A DNA stretch of 64,000 bases from Blastomonas fulva (GTDB lineage: Bacteria > Pseudomonadota > Alphaproteobacteria > Sphingomonadales > Sphingomonadaceae), in assembly GCF_003431825.1 (NCBI RefSeq), contig NZ_CP020083.1, positions 3,262,501 through 3,326,500 of the forward strand, given 5' to 3'. A program made the position numbers and the translations under genes. This document shows positions 1 through 11,005 of this stretch, one piece after another. Position 1 is the first letter of the stretch, and the number at the start of each line of letters is the position of its first letter. The notes beneath the pieces were generated by a model that saw only the letters and a program-made list of their open reading frames with translations, was not told the origin of the DNA and searched no databases.

Positions 1-1
1 G

Positions 2-571
2 GTCACGATCAGCTGCGATCTGCTGCGCCGGGGCCGCAACACCGCCTTTGTCGAGACCAAGATCCGCAGCGACGAAGGGCTCGGCTTCATCGGCACTTTT
101 ATCTTCATGAGCAAGCGCGAGAGCCGAATCGATTATGAGGGCGTGCACCGCCCCGATGTCGCTCCGCCGCCGGCAGAAGGATCGACCCGCAGCGGTCCGC
201 CCGAATTCTTCACCTCGCAGATGGAGTATCCCGAAAAGCGCCTCGAACTGGGGATGAACACGCCCAGGCTTGCCAGCTGGCACCGCTTTGCCGAGCGCGA
301 CGGGCTCGATGCGATGACCGAGCTGCTGTGCATTGGCGATGGGCTGCCGCCGTCTGCTATGGGGCTCATGGACATCGCCGGACCGATCAGTTCGATGAAC
401 TGGCAGGTCAACATGCTGACCGATGCGCCGGAGACGGATAACGGCTGGTGGCTGCTCGAATCGGTGACGCACCATGCGCATCACGGTGCCTCGAGCCAGT
501 ATATGACCGTTTGGAACAGCAGGCTGGAACCGGTGATGGCCGCAATGCAGAGTGTGGCCTTGTTCGTCTGA
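2..571 (+). CDS. Acyl-CoA thioesterase, TesB-like double hotdog (5' end outside window)
   Basis: The frame is open from the first bases of the window, so the N-terminus is missing. The visible part is the end of one hotdog domain (a LLRRGRNTAFVETKI stretch), a linker, and a complete second hotdog (from about RLASWHRF to QSVALF). This is the arrangement of TesB-type thioesterases, which hydrolyse acyl-CoA to free acid and CoA in the cytoplasm. The GDGLPP segment, the tryptophan-containing strand and the late SRLEPVMAAMQ strand fit the family C-terminus. An internal ATG at 107 is not the true start, because conserved domain sequence lies upstream of it. Substrate cannot be judged. Confidence 0.8.
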   Translation, partial: VTISCDLLRRGRNTAFVETKIRSDEGLGFIGTFIFMSKRESRIDYEGVHRPDVAPPPAEGSTRSGPPEFFTSQMEYPEKRLELGMNTPRLASWHRFAERDGLDAMTELLCIGDGLPPSAMGLMDIAGPISSMNWQVNMLTDAPETDNGWWLLESVTHHAHHGASSQYMTVWNSRLEPVMAAMQSVALFV

Positions 572-616
572 TCGCGCCGCTTCAATTGCTATAGAGTTCA
601 CTCAGGAGAGCACCTC

Positions 617-1594
617 ATGAAGACCCGGATCACAGAGCTTTTCGGCATCCAGCACCCGATCATCCAGGGCGGCATGCACTATGTCGGCTTTGCCGAACTG
701 GCCGCCGCGGTATCGAACGCAGGCGGGCTAGGCATCATCACCGGGCTCACCCAGAAGACGCCGGAAGAACTCGATGCCGAGATCAAGAAGTGCAAGGCGC
801 TGACCGACAAGCCGTTCGGGGTCAACCTGACTTTCCTGCCCGTGCTCACCGCGCCGGATTATCCCGGCTATGTCCGCGTGATCATCGAAAACGGGGTGAA
901 AGCGGTCGAGACTGCGGGCAATAACCCGCAAATGGTGCTGCCTTATCTCAAGGAAGCGGGCATCAAGGTCATCCACAAATGCACCAGCGTGCGCCATGCG
1001 CTCAAGGCGCAGTCGATTGGCTGCGATGCGGTGTCGGTCGACGGCTTCGAATGCGGCGGGCATCCGGGCGAGGACGATGTGCCCAACATGATCCTGCTGC
1101 CCCGCGCCGCAGACGAACTCGACATTCCGTTTGTCGCTTCGGGCGGTCAGGCCGATGCCCGCTCGCTGGTCGCGTCGCTGGCGATGGGAGCAGACGGAAT
1201 CAACATGGGCACCCGCTTCATCGCCACGAAGGAAGCGCCGGTGCATGAGAACGTCAAGCAGGCCATCGTCGCTGCCTCCGAACTCGACACCCGCCTCGTC
1301 ATGCGCCCGCTGCGCAACACCGAACGCGTGATGACCAACGCGGCGGTCGAAGAGCTGCTGGTGATCGAGCGCGAAAAGGGTGCAAACCTCCAGTTCACCG
1401 ACATCATCGAGCAGGTCGCGGGCGTCTATCCGCGCATCATGATGGAAGGCGACATGGACGCTGGCGCATGGAGCTGCGGCATGGTCGCAGGACTCATCCA
1501 CGACATTCCGACGTGCAAGGAGCTGATCGACCGGATCATATCCGAGGCGGAGACGATTATCCGCGGTCGGTTGGAAGGCATGCTGGCGGGGTGA
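617..1594 (+). CDS. Nitronate monooxygenase (2-nitropropane dioxygenase family)
   Basis: A 325-residue FMN-dependent TIM-barrel enzyme of the NMO/2-nitropropane dioxygenase family, which oxidises alkyl nitronates. It starts with the family hallmark PIIQGGM and continues with SNAGGLGIITG, FGVNLTFLP, a VDGFECGGHPGEDD segment and ASGGQADARSLVASLAMGAD, the FMN-phosphate-binding region, followed by GTRFIATKEAP. An AGGAGA ribosome binding site lies 7 bases before the ATG. Many members of this family have no proven nitronate activity, so the exact substrate is open. The gene faces the convergent ettA across a large inverted repeat. Confidence 0.88.
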   Translation: MKTRITELFGIQHPIIQGGMHYVGFAELAAAVSNAGGLGIITGLTQKTPEELDAEIKKCKALTDKPFGVNLTFLPVLTAPDYPGYVRVIIENGVKAVETAGNNPQMVLPYLKEAGIKVIHKCTSVRHALKAQSIGCDAVSVDGFECGGHPGEDDVPNMILLPRAADELDIPFVASGGQADARSLVASLAMGADGINMGTRFIATKEAPVHENVKQAIVAASELDTRLVMRPLRNTERVMTNAAVEELLVIEREKGANLQFTDIIEQVAGVYPRIMMEGDMDAGAWSCGMVAGLIHDIPTCKELIDRIISEAETIIRGRLEGMLAG

Positions 1595-1596
1595 CC

Positions 1597-1733
1597 GCCT
1601 CTCCCCTCCCGCTTGCGGGAGGGGTGGCTGAGCCGCAGGCGAAGACGGGGTGGGCCTGATGTTTGCGCCGGTTCAGGCCCACCCCGGTTCAGCAAGCTGA
1701 ACCTGCCCCTCCCGCAAGCCGGAAGGGAGAGGC
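1597..1733. repeat. Large intergenic inverted repeat between convergent genes (likely bidirectional terminator)
   Basis: Two arms of about 60 bases, 1597-1659 and 1673-1733, are near-perfect reverse complements with a loop of about 13 bases. Each arm starts or ends with GCCTCTCCC/GGGAGAGGC and finishes at TGGGCCTGA/TCAGGCCCA. The left arm has its own small hairpin (CTCCCGCTTGCGGGAG). It fills the whole gap between the stop codons of the convergent nitronate monooxygenase and ettA genes. It resembles the GC-rich palindromic intergenic repeats common in sphingomonads. A role in transcription termination from both sides is inference. Confidence 0.75.
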
Positions 1734-1734
1734 T

Positions 1735-3414
<1,680 letters not shown>

Positions 3415-3565
3415 GCTGAGAAACGCCCTTTGTGGAAAATGGCAGGATTTGACCCGCGCCTTAGCGGCCACGCAGCTTACGGGCAAGACAGCATTGGGCG
3501 GGCAGGTTGGCGGAGAGGCAGCATGGCATTGGCAAAGCGCACAAGGCTGGTTAAGCCGTTACCCC

Positions 3566-4960
3566 ATGAACATGCGCATCCTTGCGGCACTGGCCGCGCT
3601 CACCCTGCCCTTCCCCCTTATCGCCCAGCAAAGCCCGGCCCATGACCCTGCCGCGCTCCAGCAAAAGGCGCTGGGGGACAATACCGCTTATGGCATCGTC
3701 GAAGATCTCACCACCGAGATCGGCCCGCGGCTCGCAGGCACCGAACGCGAGGCGGCGGCGCGCGCCTGGGCCGTGACGCGGCTCAAGGCGATGGGCTTTG
3801 CCAATGTGCGTATCGAACCTTTCGACATGAAGACCTGGGTGCGCGGCATCGAAACCGCCGAGGTCACCGGCCCCTATAGCGGCAAGATGCACATCTCGGC
3901 GCTGGGCAATTCGGCCAGCACCGGCGAAAAGGGGCTCGAGGCCGAGGTCGTCTATTTCCGCACGCTGGCGGATTTGGGCGCTGCACCTGCGGGCAGCCTG
4001 AAGGGCAAGATCGCCTTTGTCAGCCACAAGATGACCAAAACGCAAAACGGCGCCAGCTATGGCCAGTTCGGCGGGGTGCGGCGGATTGGCCCCAGCCTGG
4101 CCTCGGAAAAAGGCGCAGCGGCGATCATCATCCGGTCGGTCGGCACCGATTATCATCGCAACCCGCACACCGGTGGCACCAGCTTTGGCGAGAAGGGCGT
4201 TCCCATTCCGGCAGCGGCACTCTCGATCCCAGACGCGGAGAATCTCGAGCGCATGATCGCGCGCGCCTCCAAAAAGGGCGAGGCGGTGCGGATGAAGCTG
4301 GTCCTCACCCCGCGCCAGATCGGCACCACCCAGTCCGGCAACGTGATTGCCGAGGTGCCGGGCAGCGATCCGGCGGCGGGCATGATCCTGATCGGCGGGC
4401 ATCTCGACAGCTGGGATCTGGGCACCGGAGCGATCGATGACGGCGCAGGCGTCGCGATCAGCGCCGCCGCGGCCAAGATGATCATGGACGCGGGCACGCC
4501 GAAGCGCACCATTCGTGTCGTATGGTGGGGCGCTGAAGAGGTCGGCATTTTCGGCGGTCGTGCTTATGCGGAAAAGCACGGCGCAGCAGGCCATGCGCTG
4601 GCGATGGAATCAGACTTCGGCGCCGACCGTATCTGGCAGGTCGATTTCCGGCTGCCGGAAGGCACCGATGATCTGCAGACCCGCATCGCCAACGCGCTTG
4701 CCCCCTTGGGCGTCGGGCGCGGCCGCGATGTTGCCGGTGGCGGGCCCGATCACGGCCCGATCGTCGCGCTGGGGGTCAATGCGATCGACCTGCAGCAGGA
4801 CGGCACCGACTATTTCGACCTCCACCACACCCCCGACGATACGCTTGACAAGATCGACCCCAAGGCGATGCAGCAGAATGTCGCAGCCTGGGTGACGGTA
4901 TTGGGGATCGTGGCGAATGATCCCGCAGATCTGCTGCCAAAGGCGAAAGTCGCGGAATGA
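3566..4960 (+). CDS. Secreted M28-family zinc aminopeptidase/carboxypeptidase
   Basis: 464 residues beginning with a signal peptide (MNMRILAALAALTLPFPLIAQ). The body has a PA-like insert followed by the M28 di-zinc catalytic core: GGHLDSWDLGTGAIDDGAG (zinc His and bridging Asp), WWGAEEVGIFGG (catalytic and zinc-ligand Glu pair), a MESDFGADR segment (zinc Asp) and HHTPDDTLDKID (final zinc His). The closest known type is plasma glutamate carboxypeptidase/Q-like peptidase. It probably cleaves terminal residues from peptides in the periplasm. The start at 3566 is chosen because it places the signal peptide at the N-terminus; a second ATG lies two codons later. Confidence 0.88.
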   Translation: MNMRILAALAALTLPFPLIAQQSPAHDPAALQQKALGDNTAYGIVEDLTTEIGPRLAGTEREAAARAWAVTRLKAMGFANVRIEPFDMKTWVRGIETAEVTGPYSGKMHISALGNSASTGEKGLEAEVVYFRTLADLGAAPAGSLKGKIAFVSHKMTKTQNGASYGQFGGVRRIGPSLASEKGAAAIIIRSVGTDYHRNPHTGGTSFGEKGVPIPAAALSIPDAENLERMIARASKKGEAVRMKLVLTPRQIGTTQSGNVIAEVPGSDPAAGMILIGGHLDSWDLGTGAIDDGAGVAISAAAAKMIMDAGTPKRTIRVVWWGAEEVGIFGGRAYAEKHGAAGHALAMESDFGADRIWQVDFRLPEGTDDLQTRIANALAPLGVGRGRDVAGGGPDHGPIVALGVNAIDLQQDGTDYFDLHHTPDDTLDKIDPKAMQQNVAAWVTVLGIVANDPADLLPKAKVAE

Positions 4961-4963
4961 AAT

Positions 4964-5020
4964 CTCTTCGTCATTCCCTCGCAAGCGGGCCCCCCGCGTG
5001 CGCGGGGGTGACGAAAAGAG
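4964..5020. repeat. Nested palindromic repeat, terminator-like
   Basis: Downstream of the peptidase gene, an outer pair (CTCTTCGTCA at 4964-4973 with TGACGAAAAGAG at 5009-5020) encloses an inner perfect hairpin CCCCCGCG-TG-CGCGGGGG. It is a second type of GC-rich intergenic palindrome, different from the one at 1597. Its position just after a stop codon suits a terminator or mRNA 3'-end stabiliser, which is inference. Confidence 0.65.
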
Positions 5021-5164
5021 CGTCCGATTTCCCCTCGTTACACCTTGCGACAACATTTCATGAAAATGAGCGCAGCATTCGCAACCCATTCAGATAACCA
5101 AGCGTATTCCTGAACATGTCCAGAGCGGTTCCCCCATGCTCCGGCCATGACAGGAGTTACGATT

Positions 5165-5704
5165 ATGAAGATGCTCTCCAAGACCCTGATAGGGACCCTG
5201 ATGCTGGCGACCACACTGCCTGTCGCCACCGTTCCCGCTTTCGCGCAGTCGCGTGGCGAGGTGGTTCGTTCCGAACGCGACGTGCGCCAGGAGCAGCGTG
5301 AACTGCAGCGCGAACGCCGCGATGTGCAGGACGCCCGCCGCTATGGCAACGCGCGTGATGTTCGCGAAGAACGCCGCGATGTGCGCGAACAGCGCCGCGA
5401 CGTCCAGGAAGCCCGCCGCGAATATCGCGAGGATCTGCGCGACTATCGCCAGTATCGCGGCACCAACCGTCAGGCGTTCCGTGGCCAGAACTTCCGCGCG
5501 AACTTCCGCTATCAGCAGTTCCGCCCCGGCGTTCGCATCGCACCGAACTATTTCGGCCAGCGCTATGTCGTGAACAACTATCGCAACTATCGTCTGCCCA
5601 ATCCGGGCGCGCGGCAGGCGTGGGTGCGGCACTATAACGACATGCTGCTGGTGAATCAGCGCAATGGCACGGTCATCCGCGTCATCCCCAATTTCTACTG
5701 GTAA
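5165..5704 (+). CDS. RcnB-like secreted protein with Arg-rich repeat segment
   Basis: 179 residues with a signal peptide (MKMLSKTLIGTLMLATTLPVATVPAFA). After it comes a charged, probably coiled-coil segment, roughly residues 35-95, built from repeats of the type RRDVxxxRR (RRDVQDARR, RRDVREQRRDVQEARR). The C-terminal part is rich in Tyr, Asn and Arg and ends with the short beta motif NGTVIRVIPNFYW, typical of RcnB-family periplasmic proteins. E. coli RcnB takes part in nickel/cobalt homeostasis, but sphingomonads carry many paralogues of unknown role. The start at 5165 has AGGAG 8 bases upstream; an ATG at 5147 is rejected because it precedes that site. Confidence 0.75.
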   Translation: MKMLSKTLIGTLMLATTLPVATVPAFAQSRGEVVRSERDVRQEQRELQRERRDVQDARRYGNARDVREERRDVREQRRDVQEARREYREDLRDYRQYRGTNRQAFRGQNFRANFRYQQFRPGVRIAPNYFGQRYVVNNYRNYRLPNPGARQAWVRHYNDMLLVNQRNGTVIRVIPNFYW

Positions 5705-5771
5705 GTCCTTTCGCCGGTAGAATGACGGTCCGCCCATCGCTTGGCCCAAGCGATGGGCGGGCCTGATTCCG

Positions 5772-6260
5772 TCAGGGCGCGCCGGCACCCCAGATTTCGT
5801 CCTGCCGCACCCAGCCCGCGCGGCGATCGACAGCAAACTCGCACCATCCGGCCTCGCAATCACCCAGCTCGCCAACGACGCCGGGCTGCGCGCGCCACAT
5901 CAGCTTGGCGCTGTCCTGCGGCGCGGCGCGGATCGCGCTCACACTGCCCTGCACGATCGCGGTGCGCTTGCGGCTAAGCATGTTGGAGTGCATCCAGCCC
6001 GTCCAGCCATCGGGATCCTGGATCTGCCGCCACGTGCCATAGCGCTTGACCACCTTGACCGGCAGGTTCTTGCGCCGGAACACCCATTCGATCTGATAGC
6101 TTGCCATCGGCCCGGCGCGGGCAAATGCCTCGTCGCGCTGGATCGACGCCCAATACGGGACTTCGACCTCTGCCTGCGCCTGCACGGGGCTGCCTCCCGG
6201 CATCACGACAGCCGCCACCATGCCGCCAAGCACAAGCGCCTTGAACCATGATGTCCGCAT
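5772..6260 (-). CDS. Exported SH3-domain protein
   Basis: 162 residues with an N-terminal signal or anchor (MRTSWFKALVLGGMVAAVVMPG), followed by two SH3-like repeats. The first runs from about WASIQRDEAFARAGP to GWMHSNMLS and the second from about TAIVQGSVSAIRAAP to GWVRQDEIWG. The GWTGWMHSNM and AGWVRQDEIWG elements are characteristic of bacterial SH3 (SH3b/YgiM-like) domains, which usually bind peptidoglycan or mediate periplasmic contacts. Start chosen at 6260 to place the signal sequence first. It is divergent from the dehydrogenase gene; the 133-base gap must hold both promoters. Specific partner unknown. Confidence 0.78.
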   Translation of the reverse strand: MRTSWFKALVLGGMVAAVVMPGGSPVQAQAEVEVPYWASIQRDEAFARAGPMASYQIEWVFRRKNLPVKVVKRYGTWRQIQDPDGWTGWMHSNMLSRKRTAIVQGSVSAIRAAPQDSAKLMWRAQPGVVGELGDCEAGWCEFAVDRRAGWVRQDEIWGAGAP

Positions 6261-6393
6261 ATCCCTGTCCCCAGCCCATGGCCCGGGCAAGACGCCCGGC
6301 CGAAATTCGCCCCCTGCCCCGCTTACCGGAAAAAACGCCCCGCAAGCAAGTGCTGCAGCTTGACCTTTGCCCGGGTTGCGGCATAGCAAAAAC

Positions 6394-7422
6394 ATGCCTG
6401 CAAACGCCTCTTCCCAGCCGTCAGCCCCGCAGCATGCACCCGGCGCGCGCCCGCGCGTTGTCGTGACACGCAAGCTCGCTCCCTCGGTCGAAGCGCGCAT
6501 GGCCGAACTGTTCGATGTTGTCCTGAATGAGAACGATCACGCCTTCAGCCGCGACGAACTTGCTGCAGCAATGGCCGATTGCGATGCGCTGGTACCCACG
6601 GTCACCGATGCGCTCGATGCCCAGCTGATCGCGGGTGCCGGAGATCGCCTGAAACTGCTGGCGAATTTTGGTGCCGGGGTCGATCATATCGATCTCAAGG
6701 CCGCGCGCGCCAAGGGCATCATCATCACCAACACGCCGGGGGTGTTCACCGACGATACCGCCGACATGACGATGGCGCTGATCCTGTCGGTACCGCGCCG
6801 GCTCGCCGAGGGCGAGAAGCTCGTGCGTTCCGGCGAATGGGACGGCTGGAGCCCATCCGGCATGCTCGGTCACCGAATCGGCGGCAAGCAGCTTGGCATC
6901 GTCGGCATGGGCCGGATCGGCCAGGCCGTGGCGCATCGCGCGCGCGGTTTCGGCATGGACGTGCGCTATCACAACCGCCGCCGCCTGCCCGAGAGCCTCG
7001 AGCAGATGCTCGGCGCGAGCTTCGAGCCCGATCTCGATGCGCTGGTCGCCCAGTCTGACATCATCACGCTTCACTGTCCGCGCAGCCCCGAAACCCGCGG
7101 GTTGATCGACGCAAGGCGCATCGGCCTGATGAAGCCCAGCGCCTATCTGATCAACACCGCGCGCGGCGAGATCGTCGACGAGGCAGCTTTGATCGATGCC
7201 CTGGAAGCCGGCAGGATCGCAGGCGCCGGGCTGGATGTGTACACCCACGAGCCACAGGTCGATCCGCGGCTGCTCGCGTTGAAGAACGTCGTGCTGCTGC
7301 CGCATGTCGGCAGCGCCACCTTCGAAGGGCGCCGCGTCGCCGGCGAGAAGGTCATCGCCAATATCCGCTTCTGGTTCGATGGCCATCGCCCGCCCGATCA
7401 GGTGCTCGAAGGCTGGATGTAG
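6394..7422 (+). CDS. D-2-hydroxyacid dehydrogenase (glyoxylate/hydroxypyruvate reductase type)
   Basis: 342 residues of the D-isomer-specific 2-hydroxyacid dehydrogenase family. The substrate domain has LLANFGAGVDHIDL. The nucleotide-binding domain has GIVGMGRIGQAVAHRARGF followed by YHNRRR. The catalytic residues are the Arg of INTARGEIVD, a Glu in DVYTHEP and the His of LLPHVGSAT. It reduces 2-keto acids such as glyoxylate or hydroxypyruvate with NAD(P)H. The basic RRR after the second beta strand could favour NADPH, which is inference. The start at 6394 is uncertain; an ATG at 6367 is also possible, and conserved sequence begins only near RVVVTRKL. Confidence 0.88.
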   Translation: MPANASSQPSAPQHAPGARPRVVVTRKLAPSVEARMAELFDVVLNENDHAFSRDELAAAMADCDALVPTVTDALDAQLIAGAGDRLKLLANFGAGVDHIDLKAARAKGIIITNTPGVFTDDTADMTMALILSVPRRLAEGEKLVRSGEWDGWSPSGMLGHRIGGKQLGIVGMGRIGQAVAHRARGFGMDVRYHNRRRLPESLEQMLGASFEPDLDALVAQSDIITLHCPRSPETRGLIDARRIGLMKPSAYLINTARGEIVDEAALIDALEAGRIAGAGLDVYTHEPQVDPRLLALKNVVLLPHVGSATFEGRRVAGEKVIANIRFWFDGHRPPDQVLEGWM

Positions 7423-7556
7423 TTCGCGCCGCAGCGGCCGCTCGATGCGCGCCGCCGCATGTCAGCGTTAATCGATTGTTTGCCAAACTGCTGCACATTC
7501 TGCCCAAACATCGAGCCGGTGTGCACGGCGGTTACGGGAATCGGAAAGTTCAAGGC

Positions 7557-8906
7557 ATGATCGCAAGGCTGGCACGCGCCGCAGTTGTTTCAGCAGCTTT
7601 GCTGGCGGCCCCCGCATGGGCGGCGCCGGGCGTCATCGATATGGCCGCGATCGATCCGGCGGATTCGGGCGATACCGCCTTTGTCCTGATATCTGCGGTG
7701 CTGGTGATGCTGTTTGCCCTGCCCGGGGTACTGTTGATGCAGGCTGGCCGGGGAACCTCGCGGGCAGTTCAGCCGGTGTTCCTGCAGGGCGCGGCGATCG
7801 CAGCGCTGGTGTCGCTGCTGTGGGTTGTGGTCGGCTACACGCTGGCGTTCGGAGATGCAGGCGGCGGGGTAATCGGGGGCGGAAATGCCTGGATGCTGAT
7901 CGCTCTGGGCAATGTCCGCTTTGGCACCGCTGTTCCTGAAAGCGCGTTCGTTCTGTTCCAGATCGCCGGGGCCATGCTGGCTGCGCTGCTGGTCGCGGGT
8001 GCCTGGGTCGGGCGCGCCCGCTTTGGCTGGGCGCTGGCCTTTGGCGGACTGTGGAGCCTGATCGTCTACGCGCCGGTCGCGCACTGGATCTGGGGCGGCG
8101 GCTGGCTGTTCGGATTTGGCGTGCTCGATTTCGCAGGCGGCATCGCACTGCACTTTTGCGCAGGCATTTCCGCACTGGTCGCGGCACTCATCATCGGACG
8201 GCGCGCCGGGTGGCAGGGCGCCGAGATGGCTCCGCACAATCCAACACTGGTGCTGGCAGGCGCAGCCCTGCTGTTCGTCGGCAACTTTGCATTGGCCGGT
8301 GGCTGGACGCTGGCCGCCACCGACGATGCCAGCAGCGCGATCATCAACGCGCATGTCGCAGCAAGCGTCAGCGGCCTTGTCTGGCTGCTGATCGAAAAGC
8401 TGCGCACGGGCAGCGTCTCCGCCTTGGGACTGGTCAGCGGACTTACCGCAGGCATCGCCGCGATTGCGCCCGCTGCCGGATTGGTGTCTCCGGGCGCTGC
8501 CATCCTGATCGGCCTGATCGCCGCGCCCGCCTGCTATTTCGTGCTGCGCTTCGTCACCGAGACGCTGGCCATCGACGACAGCAACCACGCATTTGCTCTG
8601 CACGGCGTCGGCGGCCTGATCGGCGCGCTGCTGGTGGCGCTGTTCACGAGCGCGAGCTTCGGCGGAATCGGCTATCCCGATGGCGGCGGCTTTGGCGGCC
8701 AGCTACTGGCGCAGTTGATCGGCCTGGGCGCGGTGGCGATGTGGTCGATCCTGGGCACGCTGATCGTCGGCTATGGCATCGCGATGGCCATCCCAATGCG
8801 CATATCCAAGGCGGAAGAGACCGGCGAGGCGGTTGTTGCCGCCCCTCTGACGGAGCCGCAGACGGACCCGGTGGCTATTCCGACAGAGCCCAGCCTTCCG
8901 GCCTGA
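7557..8906 (+). CDS. Ammonium transporter (Amt) family protein, divergent pore
   Basis: 449 residues with a signal peptide (to about AAPAWA) and some eleven membrane segments. It aligns without gaps to the E. coli AmtB core: YAPVAHWIWGGG, LDFAGGIALHF, and HAFALHGVGGLIGA. The pore twin histidines (H199, H349), D191 and W179 are kept. The phenylalanine gate and outer binding site are not: AmtB F107 corresponds to G138, F215 to L246 and S219 to W250. It may therefore conduct something other than, or with different properties from, ammonium. No glnK is adjacent. GGAAAG before 7557 supports this start. The stop abuts lepA with no spacing. Confidence 0.85.
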   Translation: MIARLARAAVVSAALLAAPAWAAPGVIDMAAIDPADSGDTAFVLISAVLVMLFALPGVLLMQAGRGTSRAVQPVFLQGAAIAALVSLLWVVVGYTLAFGDAGGGVIGGGNAWMLIALGNVRFGTAVPESAFVLFQIAGAMLAALLVAGAWVGRARFGWALAFGGLWSLIVYAPVAHWIWGGGWLFGFGVLDFAGGIALHFCAGISALVAALIIGRRAGWQGAEMAPHNPTLVLAGAALLFVGNFALAGGWTLAATDDASSAIINAHVAASVSGLVWLLIEKLRTGSVSALGLVSGLTAGIAAIAPAAGLVSPGAAILIGLIAAPACYFVLRFVTETLAIDDSNHAFALHGVGGLIGALLVALFTSASFGGIGYPDGGGFGGQLLAQLIGLGAVAMWSILGTLIVGYGIAMAIPMRISKAEETGEAVVAAPLTEPQTDPVAIPTEPSLPA

Positions 8907-10712
8907 TCACTCTTCGCCCATCCTGAGCGCCGCGATAAAGGCTTCCTGCGGGATGCTGACCGAACCGTACTCGCGCATCCGCTTCTTGCCTTCCTTCTGC
9001 TTGTCGAGCAGCTTCTTCTTGCGGCTGATGTCGCCGCCATAGCATTTGGCGGTCACGTCCTTGCGCATCGCGGCGATGGTTTCGCGCGCGATCACCTTGC
9101 CGCCGATCGCCGCCTGAATCGGGATCTTGAACAGGTGGCGCGGGATCAGGTCCTTCAGCCGCTCGCACATGCCGCGACCGCGCGATTCGGCGGTGCCACG
9201 GTGGACGATCATGCTCAGCGCATCGACGGGTTCGGCGTTGACCATGATCGACATCTTGACGAGGTCGCCTTCGCGATAGCCGATCTGGTGGTAATCGAAC
9301 GACGCATAGCCGCGGCTGATCGACTTCAAGCGGTCGTAGAAATCGAACACCACCTCGTTGAGCGGCAATTCGTACGTCACCTGTGCGCGTCCGCCGACAT
9401 AGGTCAGGTTCTTCTGAATACCGCGCCTGTCCTGGCAGAGCTTGAGGATGCTGCCGAGATACTCGTCTGGGCAATAGATCACCGCCTCGATCCACGGCTC
9501 CTGGATTTCGTCGATCTTGGTCGGATCGGGCATGTCCGCGGGATTGTGCAGCTCGATCTCGCCGCCACCATAGGTCAGCTGGATCTTGTAGACCACCGAC
9601 GGTGCTGTGGTGATGAGGTCGAGGTCGTACTCGCGGGTCAGACGTTCCTGGATGATCTCCAGATGCAGCAGGCCGAGGAAACCGCAGCGGAAGCCGAAGC
9701 CCAATGCCGCGCTCGATTCCATCTCGAAGCTGAACGATGCGTCGTTGAGCCGCAGCTTGGAGATTGAGTCGCGCAATTTGTCGAAGTCGTTTGCATCGAC
9801 CGGGAACAACCCGCAGAACACCACCGGCTGCACTTCCTTGAACCCCGGCAGCGGGGCAGCTGCGGGGTTCTTCACCGTGGTAATCGTGTCGCCGACGCGA
9901 GTCTGGCTGATGTCCTTGATCTGCGCAGTGATGAAGCCGATCTCGCCGGCTGCCAGCTCGGGCAGCGTCTCGATCTTGGGGCGCATGCAGCCGACACGGT
10001 CGACCAGATGCTCGGTCCCGCCGGCCATGAACTTGATGTTCTGGCCCTTCTTGATCACGCCGTTGACGACGCGCACCAGAATGACGACGCCAAGGTACGG
10101 ATCGTACCAGCTGTCGACCAGCATCGCCTCGAGCGGCGCGTCGCGGTCACCCTTGGGCGGGGGGATCTTCCTGACGATCTGCTCGAGAATTTCCTCGATG
10201 CCGATGCCCGACTTGGCGCTGGCCAACACGGCTTCGGAGGCATCGAGACCGATGATGTCCTCGATCTCCTTCTTCACCTTTTCGGGCTCTGCGGCCGGCA
10301 GATCGATCTTGTTGATGACCGGCAGGATCTCGTGATCATGCTCGATCGACTGATAGACGTTCGCCAGCGTCTGCGCCTCGACCCCCTGTGCGGCGTCTAC
10401 GACGAGCAGCGCGCCTTCGCACGCGGCGAGCGAGCGCGACACCTCATAGGCGAAGTCGACGTGCCCCGGCGTGTCCATCAGATTCAGCTCGTACAGCTGC
10501 CCGTCCTTGGCGGTGTAGTTCAGCCGCACGGTCTGCGCCTTGATGGTGATCCCGCGCTCTTTTTCGATGTCCATGTTGTCCAGCACCTGTGCGGACATTT
10601 CGCGTTCGGACAGCCCCCCGGTCTGCTGGATCAGCCGGTCGGCCAGGGTCGATTTGCCATGGTCGATATGCGCGATGATGGAGAAATTTCGGATGTGCTT
10701 GAGTTCGGTCAT
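8907..10712 (-). CDS. lepA: LepA (EF-4), ribosomal elongation factor 4
   Basis: 601 residues, the usual LepA length. It is a translational GTPase that acts on stalled or mis-translocated ribosomes. The G domain has [14 protein letters not shown] (P loop), the switch II region DTPGHVDF and INKIDLP. The LepA-specific C-terminal domain is present, ending in [13 protein letters not shown]. The start at 10712 ([15 protein letters not shown]) is chosen because the family begins here; a longer upstream frame is unconserved. The 3' end meets the Amt gene tail-to-tail with no gap. Confidence 0.95.
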   Translation of the reverse strand: MTELKHIRNFSIIAHIDHGKSTLADRLIQQTGGLSEREMSAQVLDNMDIEKERGITIKAQTVRLNYTAKDGQLYELNLMDTPGHVDFAYEVSRSLAACEGALLVVDAAQGVEAQTLANVYQSIEHDHEILPVINKIDLPAAEPEKVKKEIEDIIGLDASEAVLASAKSGIGIEEILEQIVRKIPPPKGDRDAPLEAMLVDSWYDPYLGVVILVRVVNGVIKKGQNIKFMAGGTEHLVDRVGCMRPKIETLPELAAGEIGFITAQIKDISQTRVGDTITTVKNPAAAPLPGFKEVQPVVFCGLFPVDANDFDKLRDSISKLRLNDASFSFEMESSAALGFGFRCGFLGLLHLEIIQERLTREYDLDLITTAPSVVYKIQLTYGGGEIELHNPADMPDPTKIDEIQEPWIEAVIYCPDEYLGSILKLCQDRRGIQKNLTYVGGRAQVTYELPLNEVVFDFYDRLKSISRGYASFDYHQIGYREGDLVKMSIMVNAEPVDALSMIVHRGTAESRGRGMCERLKDLIPRHLFKIPIQAAIGGKVIARETIAAMRKDVTAKCYGGDISRKKKLLDKQKEGKKRMREYGSVSIPQEAFIAALRMGEE

Positions 10713-11005
10713 GTCCGCGCGATTAGCAGGAGCTTGCCCCAGTGTCAGCAGGGAAAGCACCGACCGGGGCGCTGTTGCTCCATTGTCACAACCTCGCAGA
10801 AAGATGAACCTCCTATGAAGCGAATGTTGCAACTTGGTGGCGAGGGCGAATAGCCTTGCCACATAAACAGGGACTTCGGCGCGCCACAGAACGACGCCGG
10901 GACCTGGCAGGGGAACAGGGCCAGGCGCTTTCAGCGCCCGGAAATATGCACGCACCGATATGGTTCGGTGTGCGATCTCGCCTGTAAAATGGCTTGGGGG
11001 TATTC
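10713..11005. promoter_or_regulatory. Divergent intergenic region between lepA and the interrupted TonB receptor
   Basis: 293 bases with no convincing gene. They must hold the lepA promoter and the promoter and leader of the TonB-receptor gene. A GGCGCT-TTC-AGCGCC hairpin is visible within the leader, and a GGGGG tract lies 5-6 bases before the receptor ATG at 11006. I could not assign -35/-10 boxes with confidence. Confidence 0.45.
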
